From JAAYYM01 sp964483155 (lineage in GTDB: Bacteria; Bacillota; Clostridia; Lachnospirales; Lachnospiraceae): a stretch of DNA of 64,000 nucleotides. Position numbers and translations under genes: made by a program. The stretch spans positions 1-64,000 of the forward strand of contig CAZAAC010000009.1 in NCBI GenBank assembly GCA_964483155.1, in the 5' to 3' direction. Under the pieces are notes generated by a model. It did no database searches and was not told the DNA's origin. It saw only the letters and a list, made by a program, of their open reading frames with translations. Numbering within the stretch: the stretch's first letter is position 1; the number at the start of each line of letters is the position of its first letter. Of this stretch, positions 51,038 to 60,421 are shown one piece after another.

Positions 51038-52324
51038 ATGCTAGACATGAAATTTGTCAGAGAAAATCCTGACATCGTTAAAGAAAATATCAAGAAGAAA
51101 TTTCAGGATGTAAAAATCCCTATGGTAGACGAAGCCATAGCACTTGATGTAAAAAGCAGGGCAACAAAGCAGGAAGCCGATAGTCTTCGAGGACAACGAA
51201 ACACATTATCGAAACAAATCGGGGTACTGATGGGACAGGGCAAAAAGGAAGAAGCTGAGGCAATCAAAAAGCAGGTAACCACTAACTCGGAACACCTTGT
51301 TGCGTTAGAAGCACAAGAAGCAGAATTGCAAGAGAAGGTAACTAACATTCTAATGATGCTTCCTAATATTATTGATGATAGTGTTCCAATAGGAAAAGAT
51401 GATAGTGAAAATGTCGAAGTGACAAGATACGGTGACCCTGCAGTTCCTGACTATGAAATACCTTACCATACGCAGATAATGGAGAGATTTGACGGAATAG
51501 ATATCGATGCAGCAGGAAAAGTAGCTGGAAATGGATTTTACTATTTGATGGGCGATATTGCAAGACTTCATTCTGCAGTGATTTCTTATGCAAGAGATTT
51601 TATGATTGAAAGAGGTTTTACATATTGTATCCCTCCCTTTATGATTCGAAGCAATGTTGCTACAGGTGTTATGAGCTTTGCAGAAATGGATGCCATGATG
51701 TATAAAATAGAAGGAGAGGATTTGTACTTAATTGGTACAAGTGAGCACTCCATGATTGGCAGGTTTATTGATACGATTTTAGAAGAAGAGAATTTACCAC
51801 AGACATTAACCAGCTATTCGCCCTGCTTTAGAAAAGAAAAAGGTGCACATGGCATAGAAGAACGTGGCGTATACAGGATTCATCAGTTTGAGAAGCAGGA
51901 AATGATTGTTATTTGTAAACCAGAAGAGAGTAAAATGTGGTTTCAAAAATTGTGGGAAAACACAGTAGATTTGTTCTGCTCTTTGGATATTCCAGTCAGA
52001 ACGTTAGAATGTTGTTCAGGAGATCTGGCAGATCTGAAGGTGAAGTCATTCGATGTGGAAGCATGGTCGCCGAGACAGAAAAAATATTTTGAGGTAGGAA
52101 GTTGTTCAAATCTTGGAGATGCACAGGCACGACGTCTGAAAATCCGTGTCAATGGAGATGAAGGAAAATACTTTGCGCATACTCTTAATAATACTGTTGT
52201 AGCACCGCCGAGAATGCTGATTGCATTTTTGGAAAATAATTTAAACGCTGATGGTAGTGTTAATATACCCAAGATATTGCAACCATATATGGGAAATAAA
52301 ACAAAATTGGAACCTAAAAATTAG
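51038..52324 (+). CDS. serS: Seryl-tRNA synthetase
   Basis: A 428-residue class II aminoacyl-tRNA synthetase. N-terminal coiled-coil tRNA-binding arm (about 30-100), then the catalytic core: TSEHSMIG serine site, motif 2 around CFRKEKGAHGIEERGVYRIH (in part) and motif 3 around NTVVAPPRMLIAFLEN. ATG 51038 is chosen because GGAGG is seven bases before it; an ATG at 51020 precedes that site. No T-box leader is visible. Confidence 0.96.
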   Translation: MLDMKFVRENPDIVKENIKKKFQDVKIPMVDEAIALDVKSRATKQEADSLRGQRNTLSKQIGVLMGQGKKEEAEAIKKQVTTNSEHLVALEAQEAELQEKVTNILMMLPNIIDDSVPIGKDDSENVEVTRYGDPAVPDYEIPYHTQIMERFDGIDIDAAGKVAGNGFYYLMGDIARLHSAVISYARDFMIERGFTYCIPPFMIRSNVATGVMSFAEMDAMMYKIEGEDLYLIGTSEHSMIGRFIDTILEEENLPQTLTSYSPCFRKEKGAHGIEERGVYRIHQFEKQEMIVICKPEESKMWFQKLWENTVDLFCSLDIPVRTLECCSGDLADLKVKSFDVEAWSPRQKKYFEVGSCSNLGDAQARRLKIRVNGDEGKYFAHTLNNTVVAPPRMLIAFLENNLNADGSVNIPKILQPYMGNKTKLEPKN

Positions 52325-52341
52325 TTTTATAATTTAAGTAA

Positions 52342-52369
52342 AAAATAGCCACCCACGGGTGGCTATTTT
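52342..52369 (+). terminator. Bidirectional terminator after serS
   Basis: AAAATAGCCACCC (52342-52354) and its complement (52357-52369), an almost loop-tight 13-bp stem with T tail, placed between serS and the convergent phospholipase-like gene. Confidence 0.9.
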
Positions 52370-52380
52370 GATTATAAAAT

Positions 52381-52974
52381 TTATTGAGCGTATACAAGAC
52401 CAAATGTTTTTTCTTTTTGCAAAGAGAGAAGATGCAGTATCGCTTCTGCCACCTGTCGACAGACAGATACAATATACATACAATCTTCCTGAACATTTCT
52501 TTTCAAACTAAGATACTCCTGATGTGCTTTCTCAATAAATTTGAACAATGCCTCACAGGAGGTGAAATTCTTCAACTCAGAATGAGCCTTTAATGCATCA
52601 CCACTCTTAATATAAGAGCGAAGCCCAAATTTTAATTCTTTTTCATATTTACAATGGTCTTTAAGATTGCCCCCATAGGTTACATTATGAGGAAATGTGA
52701 AATAATCGGCCACATAATGAAGCACCTGCCCTAAATCTATTACATAACTCCGCTCACTGTATTGCTGTGGATTGTATGCCGAGGTCAATTGCTTGATTTT
52801 ATCCTCCACCATGGAAATCGTTCCAAGGTATTCATGCTTTGTAGTAAAAAAAGAAGGTTTGCAGTCCGGTAATATACTCCCTATAAAAAAAGCCTTACGA
52901 TGTCTTTTTAATTCTATTGAATTTAGTGAATCGGCGATATAGATAGCCAACGAGATATGTGATTTTTTTCTCAA
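52381..52974 (-). CDS. Zinc-dependent phospholipase C-like protein
   Basis: A 197-residue helical protein of the zinc-dependent phospholipase C / S1-P1 nuclease fold family. The early segment KSHISLAIYIADSL with His5-type ligand, the FFIGSILPD motif, and LGQVLHYVADYFTFPHN with clustered His and Asp are the expected metal ligands. It lacks a signal peptide, unlike secreted toxins such as PLC of C. perfringens, so a cytoplasmic or membrane-related hydrolase role is more likely. Substrate unknown. Confidence 0.72.
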   Translation of the reverse strand: MRKKSHISLAIYIADSLNSIELKRHRKAFFIGSILPDCKPSFFTTKHEYLGTISMVEDKIKQLTSAYNPQQYSERSYVIDLGQVLHYVADYFTFPHNVTYGGNLKDHCKYEKELKFGLRSYIKSGDALKAHSELKNFTSCEALFKFIEKAHQEYLSLKRNVQEDCMYIVSVCRQVAEAILHLLSLQKEKTFGLVYAQ

Positions 52975-53135
52975 AATCCAGTCTCCTTTACCCGTGTTAG
53001 TTTTATTATTGAACTATGTAAAAAACATTTCAATGTAAATACTAATACGAAACTTGAAAAATGTCTAGTGAACATTCTGTGAAGAAATTGTGACCAAAGT
53101 ACTAAATTGTCAAATAAACAAGACACTAAGTCCGC

Positions 53136-53164
53136 TTGCCCAATAGCTGGTTAGGTGATAAAAT
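53136..53164 (+). promoter_or_regulatory. Promoter of the NYN-Gfo-GH9 operon
   Basis: TTGCCC (53136-53141), 17 bp, TAAAAT (53159-53164), about 55 bases before the first gene. Confidence 0.6.
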
Positions 53165-53218
53165 GAAAACAGAGAAGGTATGTAGTGACATGTATTACTG
53201 GGAAGGAAGAGAGCATCT

Positions 53219-54205
53219 ATGGAAAATAGCGAGAAGAAATTAGCAGTTCTTATTGATTCTGAAAATGTATCATCAAAATATATAAAATATATTTTGGATG
53301 AAATATCAAATTATGGGGTAGCAACATACAAGAGAATATATGGAGACTGGACAAGCAATACTGCGCCAAAATGGAAGGGTGTAGCAATCGAGAACTCCAT
53401 AACACCAATACAGCAGTATGTATATACAAAAGGAAAAAATGCATCAGATTCCGCGATGATTATTGACGCAATGGATATTTTGTATTCGGGCAATGTAGAT
53501 GGATTTTGTCTGGTTTCTAGTGATAGTGATTTTACAAGACTGGCATCGAGGCTCCGAGAATCGGGTATGTTGGTGATTGGTATGGGTGAGCAGAAGACAA
53601 ATGAAGCATTTATCGTATCCTGTAGTCTGTTTAAATATTTAGAGGTTTTGGCTTCCGAAGAAGAAAGCGAAGAAGAAGACGAGACAGGCACAAAAAGCAA
53701 AGACAGTATCGGAAAAGGAGAGACGATAAAGACAGCTGCAGTAGTGAATTTTGTAAAAAAAGATATTATTGAGGAAACAATACTAAAGATTATAGCGGAT
53801 AATGATGAGAGTGATAAGGTGACAACCGCAGGTGAGGTGGGAAGCAAGCTAAGTAGCAGATATCCTGACTTTGATGCAAGAAACTATGGTTATTCACAAT
53901 TGTCACAGTTCCTGAAAAGCTGCAAAAGTATTGAAGTAAAACAGCAGGGTAAGTCATTAATCGTGAGACCGGTAACCTCCGAGATTACAATTGATCAGAT
54001 AGAGATTGCTGTAAGAGAGATTATTAATGCGAGTAAGGATAAGAAAGTAAATTTGAGCGAGATGAAAAGACAATTGGAAAAGAAATTTCCTGGATTCAAT
54101 ATTAGGAGTTATAAGTACAGCAAATTTTCACAATTTATAAAGGACATGGATTCGGTTAGTGTACTTGAGAATTATGTAAACTTAAAGAAGGGAGTAACAG
54201 TATGA
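53219..54205 (+). CDS. NYN-domain ribonuclease-like protein with two LOTUS (OST-HTH) domains
   Basis: A 328-residue protein. Residues 7-150 form a NYN (PIN-like) nuclease domain: LAVLIDSENVS with the first acidic residue Asp13, DSAMIIDAMDIL, and GFCLVSSDSDFTRLASRL with the second acid cluster. An acidic linker (150-175) follows. Two LOTUS/OST-HTH winged-helix domains occupy about 178-255 and 262-326 (each ending in a YSQLSQFL or YSKFSQFI motif). This is the LabA/MARF1-type layout of RNA-binding nucleases. It starts the operon whose second gene overlaps its stop codon. Confidence 0.88.
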   Translation: MENSEKKLAVLIDSENVSSKYIKYILDEISNYGVATYKRIYGDWTSNTAPKWKGVAIENSITPIQQYVYTKGKNASDSAMIIDAMDILYSGNVDGFCLVSSDSDFTRLASRLRESGMLVIGMGEQKTNEAFIVSCSLFKYLEVLASEEESEEEDETGTKSKDSIGKGETIKTAAVVNFVKKDIIEETILKIIADNDESDKVTTAGEVGSKLSSRYPDFDARNYGYSQLSQFLKSCKSIEVKQQGKSLIVRPVTSEITIDQIEIAVREIINASKDKKVNLSEMKRQLEKKFPGFNIRSYKYSKFSQFIKDMDSVSVLENYVNLKKGVTV

Positions 54206-55197
54206 AAATTGGAATATTAGGTGCCGGAGGAATTGCTTCGATGATGGCGGTTACACTTGGAGGATTACTGAAGGAAGGTATCACACAAGACGGAGAGAGC
54301 GTGGAATTGTATGCGGTAGCGGCAAGAGATGCAGAAAGAGCCGAGAAATTTGCCGAGAAGTATGCATTTCAAAAATCATTTGGTTCTTATCAAGATATGT
54401 TAAGTGATGAAGAATTGGAACTTGTTTATGTGGCGACGCCACATTCACATCATTACGAACATGTAAAGTTATGTCTGGAATATGGTAAAAATGTTCTTTG
54501 TGAAAAAGCATTTACTGTCAATGCAGCGCAGGCAGAAGAAATAATAAAATTGGCTGAAGATAAGGGACTCTTATTGACAGAAGCAATATGGACTAGATAT
54601 ATGCCTATGAGGAAAACACTTGATGACGTGGTGGCAAGTGGGATAATAGGAAAAATCACTTCCATGTCGGCGAATCTGGGTTATGTCATAGATGGTAATC
54701 AGAGACTTGTAGATCCTGCACTGGCTGGGGGAGCACTCCTTGATTTGACAGTTTATCCCATTAATATGGCGCTCATGGTTTTTGGCGATGATATCAAGAA
54801 AATCGACGCAATGTGTGTAATGACGCCAACAGGTGTGGATGGGCAGGATACAGTTATATTTACTTATCATGATGGTACGATGGTGACGATGTATACAACG
54901 ATACATGCGCAAACAGATAGACGAGGTATTATAAATGGATCGAAGGGCTTTATTCAGGTTAAAAATATTAATAATTATGAAGCGATAAAAGTATTTGACC
55001 TGAATAGAAAATTAGTAAAAAAGTATGAGGCTCCAAAGCAGGTTACTGGCTATGAATATGAAGTGCTGGCAGCAATGAGGGCTATCAGGGCAGGTAAACT
55101 CGAATGTGAGGAGATGCCTCATAGCGAAACGATTAAGGTTATGAAAATAATGGATCAAATAAGACAGGGATATGGTATTAAATATCCGTTTGAATGA
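54202..55197 (+). CDS. Gfo/Idh/MocA-family oxidoreductase
   Basis: A 331-residue NAD(P)-dependent oxidoreductase. The Rossmann start MKIGILGAGGIASMMAVTLG, the ELVYVATPHSHHYEHVKLCL segment and VLCEKAFTVNAAQAEE with the active-site Lys are intact. The C-terminal alpha/beta half defines the substrate, probably a sugar or inositol-type compound, not known. ATG overlaps the NYN stop (ATGA) and the stop overlaps the following ORF region, so the three genes are tightly coupled. Confidence 0.9.
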   Translation: MKIGILGAGGIASMMAVTLGGLLKEGITQDGESVELYAVAARDAERAEKFAEKYAFQKSFGSYQDMLSDEELELVYVATPHSHHYEHVKLCLEYGKNVLCEKAFTVNAAQAEEIIKLAEDKGLLLTEAIWTRYMPMRKTLDDVVASGIIGKITSMSANLGYVIDGNQRLVDPALAGGALLDLTVYPINMALMVFGDDIKKIDAMCVMTPTGVDGQDTVIFTYHDGTMVTMYTTIHAQTDRRGIINGSKGFIQVKNINNYEAIKVFDLNRKLVKKYEAPKQVTGYEYEVLAAMRAIRAGKLECEEMPHSETIKVMKIMDQIRQGYGIKYPFE

Positions 55198-55214
55198 AAC
55201 GGAGGGAACGGTAT

Positions 55215-56804
55215 ATGCAGCAGATAATAGCAGATCAGATTGGTTATAGAATCAATGACAGAAAAATTGCAATTTTGCGTGAAAAATCATCAGTGAAGTT
55301 TGTGATTAAAGATGCAAGCAGTAAAAAAGAAGTATTTAAAGGAAAACTGCAAGGACCATGCCAGAATAAGCAAGCAGGTGAAACTAATTATATTGCTGAT
55401 TTTTCAGAGTTTACAATACCTGGGAAATATGTAGTTGGAGTCGATGGCATAAAAGATTCCTATCCATTTGTTATTGGTGATGATATATATGAAAATGTAA
55501 TTAGTAGTATGCTTCGATTTTTCTACTTACAGAGATGTGGCATTAAACTTCCAGAGAAATATGCAGGTCAATTTAAGCATGAATGCTGTCATGATTCACC
55601 AGCCTATCTTTATGGGACAAATGATACAATAGATGTCAGGGGTGGATGGCATGATGCTGGTGATTATGGCAGATATATTGTGGCAGCGGCAGTAACAGTA
55701 GCGGATTTATTAATTGCCTATGAGAATAATCCTTTAGAATTTGGTAAGAATCTAAATATATCTGGTAGCAGTTCGATTGTGCCTGATTTATTGAATGAAG
55801 TACGATATGAGCTCGAATGGATGCTTAAGATGCAGAATCCTAATACAGGAGCAGTATATCACAAGGTAACTTGTGAAAAATTTCCTGATTTACCAATTCT
55901 TCCGGAAGAAGAAAAGGAAAGACTTGTTGTGTGCGCGCCGTCTATAACAGCAACAGCAGACTTTGCGGCAGTTATGGCAATGGCAACGGGGTTTTACATG
56001 GATTATGATGAGCTGTTTGCTAAGAGATGTGTCAGGGCTTCTATCAAGGCATATGACGCCATGAAGGGTATGTTCATGCCAGGTGGATTTAAAAATCCAA
56101 AAGGAATTGTAACAGGCGAATACTGCGACACACAGGATGCGGATGAGAAGTTCTGGGCAGCAGCTGAACTTTATAAATTAACAGGGGAGAAATGTTATCA
56201 CGATGATATTCAGCGTTTGTTGAAAAAAGGGATCATGCACGGATATGGTTGGGAAGATGTCGGTTCGTTTGGAAATAGGGCATATCTTACCACAACTAAA
56301 TATCATGTGGATGAAGAATTGTTAAGTACAATTAAGGACGGGATTGTTTCGTATGGCAAGATGCTTATGGAGATCGCGCAAAATGACTGCTATGCATTTT
56401 CTCTGCTCGAGTATGAGTGGGGAAGTAACATGTATGTTGCCAATAATGCATACCATATGTTTGACGCATATCAATTAACCGGAGAGGCAGAATTTCTGAA
56501 TTATGCAAAGGAACAGATACACTATTTGCTTGGGAAAAATGCAAATGCAGTGTGTTTTGTAACGGGATTTGGATCTTTATCACCAAAGTATCCGCATCAT
56601 CGTCCTTCTATAGCAGTCCATTCTGCTATGCCAGGCATGCTCGTAGGAGGACCAGATGAAGGATATCACGACCCCTGTGTTGAAGAACAGGCGAAAGACA
56701 ATCCACCAGCCAAAGTGTATGTAGACCACATGGACAGTTATTCTACGAATGAAGTGACAATATACTGGAATGCAGCAATTTTGCTGGCAATGTCAATTAT
56801 ATAA
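55215..56804 (+). CDS. Cytoplasmic GH9 glycoside hydrolase
   Basis: A 529-residue enzyme. ATG 55215 is chosen because CGGAGGG lies before it. Residues 1-95 are the Ig-like CelD_N domain (IIADQIGYRINDRKIAIL); the (alpha/alpha)6 barrel has the nucleophilic-water aspartates Asp147 and Asp150 (GGWHDAGDYGRY), the PHHRPS motif and catalytic Glu513 (STNEVTIYWNAA). No signal peptide, dockerin or carbohydrate-binding module follows, so it probably acts inside the cell on imported cellodextrins or another beta-glucan oligomer, not on cellulose fibres. Last gene of the operon before a strong terminator. Confidence 0.9.
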   Translation: MQQIIADQIGYRINDRKIAILREKSSVKFVIKDASSKKEVFKGKLQGPCQNKQAGETNYIADFSEFTIPGKYVVGVDGIKDSYPFVIGDDIYENVISSMLRFFYLQRCGIKLPEKYAGQFKHECCHDSPAYLYGTNDTIDVRGGWHDAGDYGRYIVAAAVTVADLLIAYENNPLEFGKNLNISGSSSIVPDLLNEVRYELEWMLKMQNPNTGAVYHKVTCEKFPDLPILPEEEKERLVVCAPSITATADFAAVMAMATGFYMDYDELFAKRCVRASIKAYDAMKGMFMPGGFKNPKGIVTGEYCDTQDADEKFWAAAELYKLTGEKCYHDDIQRLLKKGIMHGYGWEDVGSFGNRAYLTTTKYHVDEELLSTIKDGIVSYGKMLMEIAQNDCYAFSLLEYEWGSNMYVANNAYHMFDAYQLTGEAEFLNYAKEQIHYLLGKNANAVCFVTGFGSLSPKYPHHRPSIAVHSAMPGMLVGGPDEGYHDPCVEEQAKDNPPAKVYVDHMDSYSTNEVTIYWNAAILLAMSII

Positions 56805-56810
56805 GCAATA

Positions 56811-56844
56811 AAAAAGTAGCCTTATGACGGTAAGGCTACTTTTT
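56811..56844 (+). terminator. Bidirectional terminator between the GH9 and rpsT genes
   Basis: AAAAAGTAGCCTTA (56811-56824) and TAAGGCTACTTTTT (56831-56844) around TGACGG. Confidence 0.92.
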
Positions 56845-56863
56845 GCATTTTATTATTTATTGT

Positions 56864-57130
56864 TTATTCACTAATTGCGTTAACTGCTTTTGTTAGTCGA
56901 GAAATTTTTCTCGAAGATGTGTTTTTATGATAAACACCCTTAATGGCTGCTTTGTCAATTTCGGAGATTGCTTCAAGTAAAGCAACATTGGCAGCTTCTT
57001 TATCTTTTGCATCTATTGCAGCGTTAACTTTTTTGACAAAAGTTTTCACTTTGGATTTAGTTGCCTTATTTCTGGCAGCTTTTGCATCATTAACCAAAAT
57101 TCTTTTCTTTGCTGATTTAATGTTAGCCAA
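56864..57130 (-). CDS. rpsT: 30S ribosomal protein S20
   Basis: An 88-residue, very basic three-helix protein that binds 16S rRNA. MANIKSAKKRILVNDAKAAR at the start and GVYHKNTSSRKISRLTKAV near the end are typical. Clear GGGAGGTG site before the ATG. Divergent from lepA, a neighbour commonly seen in Firmicutes. Confidence 0.96.
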   Translation of the reverse strand: MANIKSAKKRILVNDAKAARNKATKSKVKTFVKKVNAAIDAKDKEAANVALLEAISEIDKAAIKGVYHKNTSSRKISRLTKAVNAISE

Positions 57131-57306
57131 GACCTACACCTCCCAATCTAAAATTTGTTTCACACTGTCCCTAATATATTACATACGTAAATTTCCGGAC
57201 ACGGACGTATCTACGCGGACACTCATTCATTTTAGTAGAAAGAACGGCCAATGTCAATACCTAAAAAAGTATAATTCTATTTCTTATTTTCTTTTATTTT
57301 TTTTTA

Positions 57307-57315
57307 TGCTAAAAT
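57307..57315 (+). promoter_or_regulatory. Extended -10 promoter of lepA-hemW
   Basis: TGC-TAAAAT with a T-rich upstream region but no clear -35 box, about 50 bases before lepA. Confidence 0.45.
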
Positions 57316-57364
57316 CAAACATAGAAAAGAAGAATTGATTCAATATGAAATTCGGAGGACGAAA

Positions 57365-59179
57365 ATGGAAACAGACCAAAGTAAAATAAGAAATTTTTGT
57401 ATCATAGCACACATTGATCATGGCAAATCTACTCTTGCAGACAGAATTATTGAACGGACAGGATTGCTGACAAGCCGTGAAATGCAGGCGCAGGTCCTTG
57501 ATACCATGGATTTGGAAAGAGAGCGTGGCATTACAATTAAAGCACAGGCTGTTAGAACAGTATATAAAGCAAAAGACGGAGAGGAATATGTTTTCAACTT
57601 AATCGATACACCTGGGCATGTGGATTTTACCTATGAAGTCAGTAGGAGCCTTGCTGCATGTGATGGCGCGATACTGGTCGTGGATGCGGCGCAGGGGATT
57701 GAGGCACAGACGCTTGCAAATGTTTATTTAGCATTAGAGCATGATTTAGATGTCTTCCCGGTGATTAATAAGATTGATTTACCGAGTGCTGAGCCACAAA
57801 GAGTCATAGAAGAAATCGAAGATGTGATAGGTATAGAAGCAAAAGACGCACCGCTTGTATCTGCTAAGAATGGTGTGGGGATAGATGAAGTATTAGAGCA
57901 GATAGTTGCTAAAATTCCTGCGCCAAAGGGTGATGCATCAGCGCCCTTAAAGGCCTTGATTTTTGATTCGCTTTATGATCCTTATAAAGGAGTAATAATT
58001 TTTTGCAGGATTATGGAGGGTACAGTCAGAAAAGGAGTTTCAATTAAAATGATGGCGACAGGAGCAGTTGCCGATGTAGTAGAACTTGGCTATTTTGGTG
58101 CAGGGCGATTTATTGCATGCGAAGAGTTGTCGGCTGGAATGGTTGGATATCTTACTGCAAGTTTAAAGAATGTAAGGGATACCAGTGTTGGAGATACAGT
58201 AACAGATGCAAATAATCCTTGTGCAGAGGCACTTCCTGGCTATAAGAAAGTGTTGTCCATGGTATTTTGCGGAGTCTATCCTGCTGACGGTGCCAAATAT
58301 CCAGATTTACGGGATGCACTAGAAAAACTGAAACTAAATGATGCTTCTCTCAATTACGAGCCGGAGACTTCGATGGCATTAGGATTTGGATTCCGTTGCG
58401 GGTTTCTTGGACTGCTACATTTAGAAATCATACAAGAAAGACTGGAGCGAGAATATAATCTAGACCTTGTAACGACCGCGCCAGGCGTTATTTATAAAGT
58501 GTATAAAGCAAACAAAGAAGTGATTTCATTAACAAATCCATCTAATCTTCCTGATCCATCAGAAATAGAATATATGGAGGAACCTATTGTCAGTGCAAAA
58601 ATAATGGTAACAACAGAGTTTTTAGGTTCTATCATGGAGCTTTGTCAGGAACGTCGAGGCAGATATCTGGGTATGGAATATATGGAAGAAAAAAGAGCAC
58701 TCTTAAAGTATGAATTACCCTTAAATGAAATTATTTATGACTTTTTTGATGCACTTAAATCCAGATCAAAGGGATATGCGTCATTTGATTATGATATGAA
58801 AGGGTATGAACGATCTGAACTTGTAAAGCTAGACATCCTGATTAACCATGAAGAAGTAGATGCATTGTCGTTTATAGTGCATAGGGATACTGCATACGAG
58901 AGAGGAAGAAAAATGTGTGAGAAGTTAAAAGAAGAGATTCCCAGACATTTATTTGAGGTACCTATTCAGGCTGCAATAGGGAGTAAGGTGATTGCAAGAG
59001 AAACCGTTAAAGCGATGAGAAAGGATGTATTAGCCAAGTGTTACGGCGGTGACATCACGCGTAAGCGAAAATTACTTGAAAAACAAAAAGAAGGGAAAAA
59101 GCGTATGCGTCTGGTTGGCAGTGTTGAGATACCACAGAAGGCGTTTATGAGTGTATTAAAACTAGATGATAAAAAATAG
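57365..59179 (+). CDS. lepA: Elongation factor 4 (LepA) GTPase
   Basis: A 604-residue translational GTPase. G1 AHIDHGKST, G2/switch ERERGITI, G3 DTPGHVDF, G4 NKIDLP; domain III/V and the LepA-specific C-terminal domain (RKRKLLEKQKEGKKRMR) follow. It back-translocates stalled ribosomes. ATG 57365 has GGAGG before it; the upstream ORF extension is not conserved. The end overlaps hemW by 14 bases. Confidence 0.96.
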   Translation: METDQSKIRNFCIIAHIDHGKSTLADRIIERTGLLTSREMQAQVLDTMDLERERGITIKAQAVRTVYKAKDGEEYVFNLIDTPGHVDFTYEVSRSLAACDGAILVVDAAQGIEAQTLANVYLALEHDLDVFPVINKIDLPSAEPQRVIEEIEDVIGIEAKDAPLVSAKNGVGIDEVLEQIVAKIPAPKGDASAPLKALIFDSLYDPYKGVIIFCRIMEGTVRKGVSIKMMATGAVADVVELGYFGAGRFIACEELSAGMVGYLTASLKNVRDTSVGDTVTDANNPCAEALPGYKKVLSMVFCGVYPADGAKYPDLRDALEKLKLNDASLNYEPETSMALGFGFRCGFLGLLHLEIIQERLEREYNLDLVTTAPGVIYKVYKANKEVISLTNPSNLPDPSEIEYMEEPIVSAKIMVTTEFLGSIMELCQERRGRYLGMEYMEEKRALLKYELPLNEIIYDFFDALKSRSKGYASFDYDMKGYERSELVKLDILINHEEVDALSFIVHRDTAYERGRKMCEKLKEEIPRHLFEVPIQAAIGSKVIARETVKAMRKDVLAKCYGGDITRKRKLLEKQKEGKKRMRLVGSVEIPQKAFMSVLKLDDKK

Positions 59180-60335
59180 CCCATTATCTATCTATATTCA
59201 TATTCCGTTTTGCATCCGAAAGTGCTTATACTGCGATTTCCTCTCTTTTCCCTTGGAAAACAACGAGAGTGCGGGTATAGAAGCGTATATTGATGCTATG
59301 ATTCATGAGATAGGTGCTTGTAGTTTTAAACAGGGCTATGAGATTAAATCGGTTTTTTTTGGAGGTGGGACGCCAAGCAGCATCAAAGAAGTTTACATAA
59401 CAAGGATAATGCATGTTTTAAAAGCAAATTGGACTTTTACAAAGGATGCGGAAATTACAATTGAAACAAATCCTGGAACACTAGATGATGCAAAACTATA
59501 CGCTTACCACTCGGCTGGTATTAATCGTCTTAGCATTGGATTACAGTCGGCAGATAATGACGAATTACGTTTATTGGGTAGAATTCATACAAAAGAACAA
59601 TTTGAGACAAACTATTGGGCCGCACGAAAGGCTGGATTTAACAATATCAACATAGATATCATGTCTGCGCTTCCAGGGCAGAACATGGATGGTTTACATA
59701 ATACAATTGAATATGTGCTCTCACTAAGTCCAGAGCACATTTCGGCGTATAGTCTTATTATAGAAGAGGAAACACCTTTTGCTGAGCGATATAGTGAAGA
59801 AGAACTGCCAGATGAAGAAATGGACAGGGCGATGTATGCGATGACAAAGTCTATGCTTGCGGACGCAGGTTATCACCAATACGAGATATCAAATTATGCA
59901 AAGACGGGATATGAATGCTATCATAATAAAGTGTATTGGAGACGTGGCACATATTTGGGCTTTGGACTTGGCGCGGCATCTTTTTTGAATGAAGTGCGTT
60001 GGAGCAATACATCAGATATGTGTGAGTATTTCAATGCCTTCAATATTCGAAGAGTGGAAGCTTTTGAACTGAAACGATACGAGGAGCAGACTTTGAATAG
60101 CCGTATGCAGATGGAAGAATTTATGTTCTTAGGACTCCGTATGCTGGAAGGTGTCAGCGAACAGGAGTTTAAACAGAATTTTGGTATTTCCATCTGGGAA
60201 CAGTATGGTGAGGTGATAAGCCAGTTGATAGAAGAGGGTCTACTACAACAATATAGGAGAAATAAAAATACTTATCTGCAGTTGACAGCGCGGGGAATTG
60301 ATATTAGTAATTATGTATTTACGCACTTTATATAA
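59166..60335 (+). CDS. hemW: Radical SAM haem chaperone HemW
   Basis: A 389-residue radical SAM protein. The 4Fe-4S cysteines are Cys16, Cys20 and Cys23 (CIRKCLYCDF), the HemW pattern rather than the CxxxCxxCxC of true coproporphyrinogen dehydrogenase. FFGGGTPS and the SIGLQSADNDELRLLGR region are typical. It delivers haem to respiratory proteins in E. coli. Starts inside lepA (14-base overlap), a lepA-hemW order that is common in Gram-positive genomes. Confidence 0.92.
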   Translation: MIKNSPLSIYIHIPFCIRKCLYCDFLSFPLENNESAGIEAYIDAMIHEIGACSFKQGYEIKSVFFGGGTPSSIKEVYITRIMHVLKANWTFTKDAEITIETNPGTLDDAKLYAYHSAGINRLSIGLQSADNDELRLLGRIHTKEQFETNYWAARKAGFNNINIDIMSALPGQNMDGLHNTIEYVLSLSPEHISAYSLIIEEETPFAERYSEEELPDEEMDRAMYAMTKSMLADAGYHQYEISNYAKTGYECYHNKVYWRRGTYLGFGLGAASFLNEVRWSNTSDMCEYFNAFNIRRVEAFELKRYEEQTLNSRMQMEEFMFLGLRMLEGVSEQEFKQNFGISIWEQYGEVISQLIEEGLLQQYRRNKNTYLQLTARGIDISNYVFTHFI

Positions 60336-60359
60336 TATAAGAATTTCTTGTCAATTAAC

Positions 60360-60388
60360 TTGTTATTTTCTGAGAAAATCTGTATAAT
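60360..60388 (+). promoter_or_regulatory. Promoter of the EAL phosphodiesterase gene
   Basis: TTGTTA (60360-60365), 17 bp, TATAAT (60383-60388), about 34 bases before the coding region. Confidence 0.7.
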
Positions 60389-60421
60389 TAAAGAATATTA
60401 ATTTGCTGGAGGTACGTACCT

